Part shown: positions 14,362 to 21,094 of the stretch, piece after piece
Layout: the number at the start of each line of letters is the position of its first letter
How positions within the stretch are numbered: position 1 is the first letter of the stretch
IMG/VR virus record: IMGVR_UViG_3300042450_000011
Span: 1-25,899 of that record
Length of the DNA stretch: 25,899 bases
Reading direction: 5' to 3' (one strand)
DNA from: a virus
Notes under the pieces: generated by a model
Told to the model about the DNA's origin: nothing
The model's input: only the letters and a program-made list of their open reading frames with translations
The model's database searches: none
Translations under genes and position numbers: made by a program

Positions 14362-17300
14362 ATAAAAGAACGTGGGTGCTTTTTGTCGGGCTTAGTACGC
14401 TGACATTCACAAGTCACGCTTATGCGTTTATTGTTACGTTAGCGACCTTTCTTGCAGTATCGCTTACAATATCGATGACTTTAGCCACAGCAATATCTAT
14501 GGCAATCAGTATGGTTGTATCGATGGCTATATCGTTTGCAGTCTCAGCGGTTATAGGTGGCCCGAACGCTCCCGGTGGTGGGGAGCAGCGCGATCCGGGA
14601 AACAGAACCCAGATACCTCCGGCTACATCTAACAAACTTCCTGTTGTCTATGGTGATTCGTGGATCGGTGGAACTGTAATAGATTTAAGCATAACCGATA
14701 ACGATCAGAAACTATTTTACGTTTTAGCTTTGAGCGAGGTTACGAATACCAACCCCGGTCAGACTGCCGATACAATTACTTTCGGGGATATTTACTTCGC
14801 TGGAAAGAAATGCGTATTTGATGAGACAAACAAGTATCAGGTTAACTCTCTGTTAGATGAGTCCACGGGAGAATCTGAGACGAATGTGAAAGCTAAAATT
14901 AATATATACCTCTATAGCAACGGCTCAAATACGCCGACAAATTCAGATCAAACAGCAATTCAAGTAATGTCAAATTCCAAGCTAATTTATAAATGGGATG
15001 AAACAAAGTTAATGACCAATTGCGCTTTCGCAATTGTTGTCCTTACTTATAGCGTCACAGCAAATATTAGGGGCTTGGCTCAGACTAGATTCCAAATAAA
15101 GAATAGCAGACACAAGCCGGGGGAATGTTTCTCAGACTTCTTGACAAACACTCGGTATGGCGCAGCAATCCCTTCAACTCAGATTGACACCACAAGCCTT
15201 ACGGCACTGGACGTTTATTCGGACGAGTCATTCACCTATACAGATTATAGTGGAGTGGTAACAACCCAGACTAGATTTAGGTTTGATGGGGCGGTAGACG
15301 CGGCTCGGACTATCATGAGTACGCTCCAGAACATGACCTCTAGCTGCGATTGCTTATTAAGATATGATGAGGTAACGGCTAAGTGGGGCGTGATCGTCCA
15401 GAAGCCCACATACACCGTAGCAATGGCGATAAATGATAGCAATATTATATCCTCGATACAGGTTACGCCTATTGACCTATCTAATTCATTCAATATTGCA
15501 GAGGTCAAGTTCCCCGACAAGTCTAATCAAGATGCGTTTAATACTTCAACTTTTGATCTAGCCCAAATTGATCCGGCACTTTTATTCCCTAATGAGCCAA
15601 TCAATAAGCAATCAATAACAGTTCCGTTCTGTAACAATAATGTACGCGCACAATATCTAGCTAACCGATTCTTAAAGGCTTCGCGGGAGGATTTGCAGGT
15701 CACTTGTTCTGTTGGGTTTGATGGACTCCAATTAGAAGCTGGTGATGTAATGACATTAACCAACGCTAATTATGGATGGGTAGATAAACTATTCAGAACT
15801 AACAAAGTATCTCAGACCTTTAAAGATGATGGGGCGATTGTAGTAAATCTGCTGCTGATGGAATTTAATCCAACCGTCTATGATGATGTGGCTATTACCG
15901 AATTTCAACCAAGTCCTAACACGGGTATCGGCGATCCGCTAGTATTTGGAACAGTGCCGCCACCAACAGTAGAGCAAGAATATCCGACTGCGGTTAACCC
16001 TTTATTCTTGGTGCAAGTAACGACTCCGGCTGCTGGTATCTCTCAGTATGCAGAACTCTACTACACTGCTTTCGCTGATCCTACAGAATCGCAGTTAATC
16101 TTTGCAGGTACTAGCGAGGTACAGGCTAACGGAACTCCGTGGAATACTAATACAGTTTTACCGTTAATCTCTTTAGCTGGCATACCTTCTGGAAATTGGT
16201 ATTTCGTCACTCGAATGATGAATAGTCTGGGAGCGTCTAGCTTCAGTCTGCCTAGTGCCGTTTTTGAATGGCGGCCCACGACCTTCCAATACTCAGAACA
16301 ATACTTAGTTATCGCTTACGCTGACGATATAGAAGGCGCGGGCTTCAATCTTAATCCTAGAGGGAAGTATTACTACGGATTGATTAATCAAAGCAGCATA
16401 ACGCCTAGTATTGATCCAGCAGCATACTCTTGGTATCTAGCCGAACCTGCTTTCGGAACGACCATCTATCCTGTTTACACAAATAGAACGGGAAGAAAAA
16501 TATCTTTTGACACAGGCTTCGCTATCTACGCTTCCGGCACTGCGGCCTTCATTCCGTATGACACAGCTTTATTCGATCCAACTCTCTGGGCGGCATTGCC
16601 TGACGGGACAAACTTTATTGACCTAGACGCAAGAACAGGGCAGTTATTAAAGGTAGGGACTACGAGTGTCGGAACTGGTGAAATATCTGTCTCTAATAAT
16701 CCTGATGGGGTCGTAGTCGCTTCACTTGCAAAACTTCCTTACGTCTGGGGTGAGGGGGTTTATACCTATACCACTTCGGCGGCTACTATCACCATTGACA
16801 TTTATGGGCGGGTGGTAGGCTTCACCGCGCCCGATACTTTTGAGATGACTATATCGACATTCACAGCGACAAGTGGACAGACATTCTTCCCGGTTTCTAG
16901 GGATGTAGCCTATATAGTTGGGCAGTGTTTCGTATTTAATCAAGGAACATTGTGCCAGACTTCAGAATACACGGACGCGGCTGGCGGGGTGACTTTCGGA
17001 ACAGGAGTAGTATTAGATAATATCATTACTGTTATATCTTTCAGATCGACTAATTCTGCTACAGGTTCTTATGCTTCATTCTCTCGATACTCGGCAACTC
17101 TAACGGATGCCGGACAGTATGTGGCTTCCGGTTTCACTTTAATCTCAGGATACGAACTTCTATTCTTGAATGGGACGGTAATGAATGAGCAAGATTACGA
17201 TATAGTCGGGCAGACCATTACAAACTTCCCTAGCATCACTACAGGCGAACTTGAGGTGATTCAGTGGACTGCGAATAATCTAAATCTGCCGAACGGAACG

Positions 17301-17513
17301 CCCGTTAACGTAGTAGTTCAAACCATAATAGGTCAGGTAACATACCCATTCTCATTCACTTCGGGTGGTTTTAATCTTTATCAAAACGGTGTATTATTAA
17401 AGTTAGGAACGGACTTTACGACTGTAGTTGGTGCATATACATTATCTAATGCTCCTGATACAGTTAACAACGTGATTCTCCAACAAACATTCGCACGAGC
17501 GGGGGCAGCATGA
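14340..17513 (+). CDS. Large tail tip protein (gpJ-like receptor/host-specificity protein)
   Basis: This 1057-residue protein is the tail-tip or central-tip protein of gpJ type. Residues about 12-70 are very hydrophobic (TLATFLAVSLTISM, MVVSMAISFAVSAVIGG), like a membrane-insertion or signal-like segment. They are followed by 'NKLPVVYGDSWIGGTVIDLS', the usual gpJ entry. The middle carries a 'GECFSDFLTNTRYGAAIPS' element, as in gpJ ('P..i...ll...rYG'), and the C-terminal part has fibronectin-like and fibre modules. Late segments such as 'GFNLYQNGVLLKLGTDFTTVVG' are common in phage fibres. The GTG start has GGAAG four bases upstream and lies within the acetyltransferase gene. The stop overlaps the next gene (ATGA). 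Confidence 0.85.
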   Translation: MDKRSFLNKRTWVLFVGLSTLTFTSHAYAFIVTLATFLAVSLTISMTLATAISMAISMVVSMAISFAVSAVIGGPNAPGGGEQRDPGNRTQIPPATSNKLPVVYGDSWIGGTVIDLSITDNDQKLFYVLALSEVTNTNPGQTADTITFGDIYFAGKKCVFDETNKYQVNSLLDESTGESETNVKAKINIYLYSNGSNTPTNSDQTAIQVMSNSKLIYKWDETKLMTNCAFAIVVLTYSVTANIRGLAQTRFQIKNSRHKPGECFSDFLTNTRYGAAIPSTQIDTTSLTALDVYSDESFTYTDYSGVVTTQTRFRFDGAVDAARTIMSTLQNMTSSCDCLLRYDEVTAKWGVIVQKPTYTVAMAINDSNIISSIQVTPIDLSNSFNIAEVKFPDKSNQDAFNTSTFDLAQIDPALLFPNEPINKQSITVPFCNNNVRAQYLANRFLKASREDLQVTCSVGFDGLQLEAGDVMTLTNANYGWVDKLFRTNKVSQTFKDDGAIVVNLLLMEFNPTVYDDVAITEFQPSPNTGIGDPLVFGTVPPPTVEQEYPTAVNPLFLVQVTTPAAGISQYAELYYTAFADPTESQLIFAGTSEVQANGTPWNTNTVLPLISLAGIPSGNWYFVTRMMNSLGASSFSLPSAVFEWRPTTFQYSEQYLVIAYADDIEGAGFNLNPRGKYYYGLINQSSITPSIDPAAYSWYLAEPAFGTTIYPVYTNRTGRKISFDTGFAIYASGTAAFIPYDTALFDPTLWAALPDGTNFIDLDARTGQLLKVGTTSVGTGEISVSNNPDGVVVASLAKLPYVWGEGVYTYTTSAATITIDIYGRVVGFTAPDTFEMTISTFTATSGQTFFPVSRDVAYIVGQCFVFNQGTLCQTSEYTDAAGGVTFGTGVVLDNIITVISFRSTNSATGSYASFSRYSATLTDAGQYVASGFTLISGYELLFLNGTVMNEQDYDIVGQTITNFPSITTGELEVIQWTANNLNLPNGTPVNVVVQTIIGQVTYPFSFTSGGFNLYQNGVLLKLGTDFTTVVGAYTLSNAPDTVNNVILQQTFARAGAA

Positions 17514-18292
17514 CAAATGCTTTTAATCTAAGTCAGTTAGCAAATAATACGAACTCATCGGGGCAGGTCACTCTAACTACGGGGGTTGCTGGAACGCTTC
17601 CTGTAGCTAACGGCGGCACTGGTGCAGCAACTTTAACTGCTAACAATCTATTAGTCGGGGCGGGAACTAGCGCGGTCACAGGCATTGCTGCGGGAACATC
17701 CGGCAACGTATTAACTTCTAATGGCACGACTTGGGCTTCTACTGCTGCTGCTGGCGGGGGCTTTGCCAATATGGTTGCCTATGTATCTCCGGGAACATGG
17801 ACTCTCCCACCGGGAATAACAAAAGCAAAAGTTACTGTAGTGGGGGCTGGTGGTAGGGGTTACGGAGTTTCTGGTCCAACTAATGTTTCTGGCCCCGGTG
17901 GAGGTGGTGGCGGTGGTGGAACTTCAATTATGTATATGAATGTAACTGGTCCGGTTGCTTATGCTGCTGGTACTGGTACATCTTCATTCGGCCCAACTCC
18001 AAGTGGTACAATTTCTGCAACTGCCGGTTCTGCTAGCCCCCCCGGAGCCGGTGGTGGCGGCGGCGCGGGTTCTGCGGGAACGCTGAATATACAAGGGAAC
18101 CCCGGAACGGCTGGTAGTGGCCCGGCGATTGGGGGAAAGGGTGGCGGGTCAACTGTTGGCGGGGGTGGCTTAGGCGGGGGCGGTCCCGGTCAAGTGGGTG
18201 GAAATTATGGTGGCGGTGGTGGTGGCAAAGGTCCGGGTACGGGACAAAATGGCGGCGCTGGCGCACCCGGTGTAGTTGTAATCGAATACTAA
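17510..18292 (+). CDS. Glycine-rich tail adhesin / fibre
   Basis: This 260-residue protein has two parts. Residues 1 to about 85 carry a fibre motif (LPVANGGTGAATLTANNLLVG, then a VLTSNGTTWAS segment) common near attachment parts of tail fibres. From 'PGTWTLPPGITKAKVTVVGAGG' the rest is glycine-rich, with many G-runs and Pro-Gly steps, and ends 'GAPGVVVIEY', a known ending of glycine-rich phage proteins. The pattern recalls gp38-type adhesins with polyglycine-II helices, which expose receptor-binding loops. No chaperone gene is evident nearby. It starts by ATGA overlap with the tip gene and would be presented at the tip. Receptor specificity cannot be inferred. Confidence 0.75.
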   Translation: MTNAFNLSQLANNTNSSGQVTLTTGVAGTLPVANGGTGAATLTANNLLVGAGTSAVTGIAAGTSGNVLTSNGTTWASTAAAGGGFANMVAYVSPGTWTLPPGITKAKVTVVGAGGRGYGVSGPTNVSGPGGGGGGGGTSIMYMNVTGPVAYAAGTGTSSFGPTPSGTISATAGSASPPGAGGGGGAGSAGTLNIQGNPGTAGSGPAIGGKGGGSTVGGGGLGGGGPGQVGGNYGGGGGGKGPGTGQNGGAGAPGVVVIEY

Positions 18293-18300
18293 GGAATAAT

Positions 18301-18522
18301 ATGAAAGCACTCATAGCATCAGAAGAAACGGTATCTCTAGCAGATGGAACTACAGGAGTCCGTCTATGCCAAGTCGAAGAAGATAAAAATATCTTTGTGG
18401 TTAGTACGGCATTATTCTGGGTTGACTGCGATAAAGACGTAACGCCTGATACGCACTATTGGAACGGAAAAAACATTACATTAAAACCACAAGAGGTAAT
18501 ACTTGAGACACCTGCAACCTGA
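18301..18522 (+). CDS. Small protein of unknown function before the oxygenases
   Basis: I do not recognise this 73-residue protein. It is beta-rich, with no signal peptide or membrane segment, and contains 'SEETVSLADGTTGVRLCQVEEDKNIFVV'. A somewhat similar stretch (GETINLSDNTFIARIDQ... VLVV) opens the third oxygenase (19687-20283), which hints at a shared small module. An AAGGA site lies six bases upstream. The end overlaps the next gene's start by 20 bases. A cytosolic or fibre-associated role is possible. Confidence 0.6.
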   Translation: MKALIASEETVSLADGTTGVRLCQVEEDKNIFVVSTALFWVDCDKDVTPDTHYWNGKNITLKPQEVILETPAT

Positions 18523-19132
18523 TCTATTAGATTATCTGCAAGAAAAGAAGAAGTACGGGCAAGCGTCTTGGTTATTTCAAACAGATAGGATAGAGCCTTT
18601 TGCCTATGCTGAAACCTTCACTCCGGCTCAGTGCAAAACGATTATCCAGATCGGTAAAAATGCAATATTGGATAAAGCTATAGTAGGTGGCGGGTCTGGT
18701 AAGTATGACGAGACTTGCCGCAAGAGTAGAACTAGCTGGCTATCTCCGGCAGACGGCAACGAATGGATATTTCAAAAGTTAACTGATACCGCAATGACTT
18801 TGAATGATCGGTTCTTTAAGTTTGATCTATTAGGCTTTGCAGAAGGCATCCAGTTCACGGAGTATGAATCTCCGGGTGGCAAGTACGATCCTCATGTGGA
18901 CTGTATGTATAACGGTAAGATCAGGAAGTTATCTATCTCAGTACAGCTATCGGATGAGAATGAATACGAGGGTGGGGATGTAATCTGTAACTATGGGAAT
19001 GAGATAGTTATGCCTCGCACTCAGGGGATGGCTTTAGCTTTTCCTAGTTATGCTCTACACGGGGTCAAGCCTGTAACCAAAGGCACTCGCTATAGTCTGG
19101 TAGCTTGGATCACTGGCCCACAGTTCAAATGA
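18503..19132 (+). CDS. 2OG-Fe(II) oxygenase 1 (PKHD/prolyl-hydroxylase-like)
   Basis: This 209-residue protein has the jelly-roll iron-binding motif of 2-oxoglutarate/Fe(II) dioxygenases, which hydroxylate a substrate using O2 and 2OG. The HxD pair is H131/D133 (YDPHVDC), the distal His is H186 (YALHGVKPV), and the 2OG-binding Arg is R196 (GTRYSL), ten residues later as usual. The core is 'LSISVQLSDENEYEGGDVIC', as in P4H/PKHD-type enzymes. The TTG start is supported by AAGAGG (18491-18496) six bases upstream. The end, with 'WITGPQFK', closely matches the ending of the next gene. The substrate is unknown; prolyl-like hydroxylation of a phage or host protein is one option. Confidence 0.88.
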   Translation: MRHLQPDLLDYLQEKKKYGQASWLFQTDRIEPFAYAETFTPAQCKTIIQIGKNAILDKAIVGGGSGKYDETCRKSRTSWLSPADGNEWIFQKLTDTAMTLNDRFFKFDLLGFAEGIQFTEYESPGGKYDPHVDCMYNGKIRKLSISVQLSDENEYEGGDVICNYGNEIVMPRTQGMALAFPSYALHGVKPVTKGTRYSLVAWITGPQFK

Positions 19133-19680
19133 AATATAGATATTATTATTACAATAATGTTTTGTCTAAAATAGAACGGGAAGAAATAATTATTCATTCA
19201 AGTTCGTGTAAAAAATTAATTGATACCCCGGCTAAAGACGTAAATAATGTCTCTATTAGAAAAACAGAAACCTCTACTTATTTACTTAAAGATATTGATG
19301 GAAGATTGGATGGAGTTTTAGATTTAATTCGGAATACTAATCAAGATGTGTTTGGTTATGATTTGTTCACAAGAAATCCGTCCGGCTTTAATATAAACAA
19401 ATACAAAGAAAATAAAAATGAATATCCGTATCATATTGACGAGCAAGAACTTGGGTCGGCTTCGGATGTAAAGCTGACGGCAATTTTGAATTTATCCAAA
19501 GACAAATATTTAGGGGGAGAATTTCAAATGTTTTTAGGAGATAACCATATAGTTAAAGAAATTAACAACCCTGGAGATTTGCTAATATTCCCATCAAATA
19601 TTTACCATAGGGTTCTGCCAGTAACCTCCGGGGAACGTATCACATTGAGTATGTGGTTCTATGGCCCGAACTATAAATAG
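19129..19680 (+). CDS. 2OG-Fe(II) oxygenase 2, unusually AT-rich
   Basis: This protein has 183 residues from ATG 19129, which overlaps the upstream stop (ATGA); an earlier in-frame ATG at 19105 would add eight. It carries H102/D104 (YHIDEQ), distal H160 (IYHRVLPV), and R170 (GERITL), all at family spacing. The C-terminus 'MWFYGPNYK' parallels 'AWITGPQFK' of the preceding gene, so the two are probably diverged relatives. Bases 19141-19440 are only about 27% G+C by hand count (82 of 300), against about 38-52% in nearby lines of the flanking oxygenases. That suggests it came from a different source. The substrate is unknown. Confidence 0.87.
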   Translation: MKYRYYYYNNVLSKIEREEIIIHSSSCKKLIDTPAKDVNNVSIRKTETSTYLLKDIDGRLDGVLDLIRNTNQDVFGYDLFTRNPSGFNINKYKENKNEYPYHIDEQELGSASDVKLTAILNLSKDKYLGGEFQMFLGDNHIVKEINNPGDLLIFPSNIYHRVLPVTSGERITLSMWFYGPNYK

Positions 19681-19686
19681 GACAAT

Positions 19687-20283
19687 ATGTTACAAGAGAT
19701 GAAAGTCGGCGAGACTATAAACCTATCAGACAATACGTTCATCGCTAGGATAGATCAGGGATGGGCTAATGAGAAGGGGGTTCTGGTAGTTCGTGCTGAC
19801 GGGGCAATGACTCCAACTATAGAAAAAGAATTATTCGCTCCTGAGATACACCAGAAGATTGTAGAGTTCATTAAGTCTGGGGCGTTTCTAGTTGAGAACG
19901 ATCCTAATGAATTCAAGAGGACTGGCGCACATAACATCCCATTCTTCTCATACATCCACCAGCAACTAGCGGAAGCAGCTTCAGAGATATTCGGAGAGAA
20001 GGTCAAGCCTTCCTATGTCTATACAAGTCTTTACGGGGATGCTGGCGTATGCCCTTTTCATACCGACCGCCCACAGTGCAAGTACACAATCGACTACTGC
20101 ATAGATCAGGACGAGACTTGGGATATATGGGTAGATGATAAGCCTTACACCCTACAGCCTAACGATGCTCTCTGCTACAGTGGAACGGATAGCCCTCACT
20201 TCAGAGAAAAGATTAAAGGGAAGTATTGCAACCTAGCTTTCTTCCACTTTGTTCCTGTAGATTTTGTCGGGAAACTAGATTAA
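19687..20283 (+). CDS. 2OG-Fe(II) oxygenase-like protein 3
   Basis: This 198-residue protein has a clear HxD (H125/D127 in CPFHTDRPQ) and distal His (H171 in SPHFREKI), followed by 'LAFFHFVP', an arrangement seen in 2OG-Fe(II) oxygenases of aquatic phages. The Arg normally about ten residues after the distal His is absent; C181 stands there, with R173 and K179 nearby, so 2OG binding may differ. Its N-terminal 45 residues (GETINLSDNTFIARIDQGWAN) lie outside the oxygenase core and resemble the small protein at 18301. An AGGAC-type weak ribosome site is at 19679-19683. Function and substrate are unknown. Confidence 0.8.
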   Translation: MLQEMKVGETINLSDNTFIARIDQGWANEKGVLVVRADGAMTPTIEKELFAPEIHQKIVEFIKSGAFLVENDPNEFKRTGAHNIPFFSYIHQQLAEAASEIFGEKVKPSYVYTSLYGDAGVCPFHTDRPQCKYTIDYCIDQDETWDIWVDDKPYTLQPNDALCYSGTDSPHFREKIKGKYCNLAFFHFVPVDFVGKLD

Positions 20284-20304
20284 AATCTCAACATAAGATA
20301 AAAC

Positions 20305-20325
20305 ATGACTGCACGGATTCGCTAG
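20305..20325 (+). CDS. Possible six-residue leader ORF (speculative)
   Basis: An ATG at 20305 opens ATG ACT GCA CGG ATT CGC TAG, encoding MTARIR, and its stop lies inside the hairpin loop described next. There is no good ribosome site. A leader controlling the hairpin is possible, but such short ORFs arise by chance, so I give it little weight. Confidence 0.12.
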   Translation: MTARIR

Positions 20326-20336
20326 TGAGCGAACCG
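20314..20336 (+). repeat. Hairpin in the gap before the 20359 gene
   Basis: CGG-TTCGCT pairs with AGCGAA-CCG, nine base pairs with one bulged A (20317) and an AGTG loop (20324-20327). It lies in the 75-base gap after the third oxygenase and 23 bases before the next GTG start. No T-run follows, so it is not a convincing terminator. It could act in RNA processing or mark a junction between modules. Confidence 0.5.
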
Positions 20337-20358
20337 AATTCCTAGTAAGGAGCAGATC

Positions 20359-20847
20359 GTGGCAGTATTTAACAAGAACTCCCTATCTCAAGTCAGCGGA
20401 TTCGACAATCCGATTATCGCTGGCGAACTCGTATACCAACAGTCTACCTTCTGGAATCTCGCGTTAACTAGCGATGATGGCGTAACGCCTGTAAATCTAA
20501 CTGGCGCGACCATAGACGCTCAGATTGTTCGTAGAACCCTATCCAATGTAAAAGACTCTCGCTACGGCCTGACTTTTGACATAACGAATTACACCCCGAC
20601 ACCTGACGCAATTCCTTTAACTATTGTCAACCGTGATAACGCTGCTGGATCGTTCACGCTTATCATAGACGATAGCTCGTGGGACTTGGTTGATGATGAC
20701 GCTCAACTGGCAATAAATTCAATTAATGGCGCGGGATTCTCTGGCCGCATTAAGATAGGCTTTGCCGCTGCGGGAAGCACTCCGGCAGAGGACAATATAA
20801 TCTTCCTTCTCTTTCTTATTCGCAGTGATGGCATTGTAAAGATCTGA
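20359..20847 (+). CDS. Structural protein, baseplate/fibre-associated (BppU-like pattern)
   Basis: This 162-residue beta-rich protein looks like the N-terminal part of baseplate or fibre-linked proteins: 'TFWNLALTSDDGVTPVNLTGATIDAQIVRR' matches the usual 'T..L.....G.P.DLTG.TA..QIR' opening. The middle has 'RDNAAGSFTLIIDDSSWDLV', and the end 'DNIIFLLFLIRSDGIVKI'. The GTG start has a good AAGGAG (20347-20352). It precedes a small protein and two large fibres, so it may anchor them. Exact role is inferred. Confidence 0.6.
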   Translation: MAVFNKNSLSQVSGFDNPIIAGELVYQQSTFWNLALTSDDGVTPVNLTGATIDAQIVRRTLSNVKDSRYGLTFDITNYTPTPDAIPLTIVNRDNAAGSFTLIIDDSSWDLVDDDAQLAINSINGAGFSGRIKIGFAAAGSTPAEDNIIFLLFLIRSDGIVKI

Positions 20848-20848
20848 T

Positions 20849-21082
20849 ATGGCTAACCTTAATGTAAACGTAACCGATGGGAATAATCTCACGGTACAGG
20901 TAACGCCAGTACCTAGACAAGTCATTCAGATAAATAGAGGCACTGGTGGGGGTAATAACAATCTTATCGCAGGTTATCCCGTGGTGATGAGCAATATTCA
21001 ATATCGGGATGTAGTAATGTTCGGTTCTAACGAATGGAACAATGTTAATCAAACCGAAATAACCGATGGTGGAAACTTTTAA
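20849..21082 (+). CDS. Small structural protein
   Basis: This 77-residue protein opens with 'NLNVNVTDGNNLTVQVTPVPRQVIQINRG' and ends in 'YRDVVMFGSNEWNNVNQTEITDGGNF'. The second part is a module frequent in phage fibres ('D....Y....W.N....ITDGG'). It lies one base after the previous stop, so translation is probably coupled. It could be a short fibre linker or a tail-tip accessory. I recognise the module but not the protein. Confidence 0.55.
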   Translation: MANLNVNVTDGNNLTVQVTPVPRQVIQINRGTGGGNNNLIAGYPVVMSNIQYRDVVMFGSNEWNNVNQTEITDGGNF

Positions 21083-21094
21083 GGAGTATTAAAA

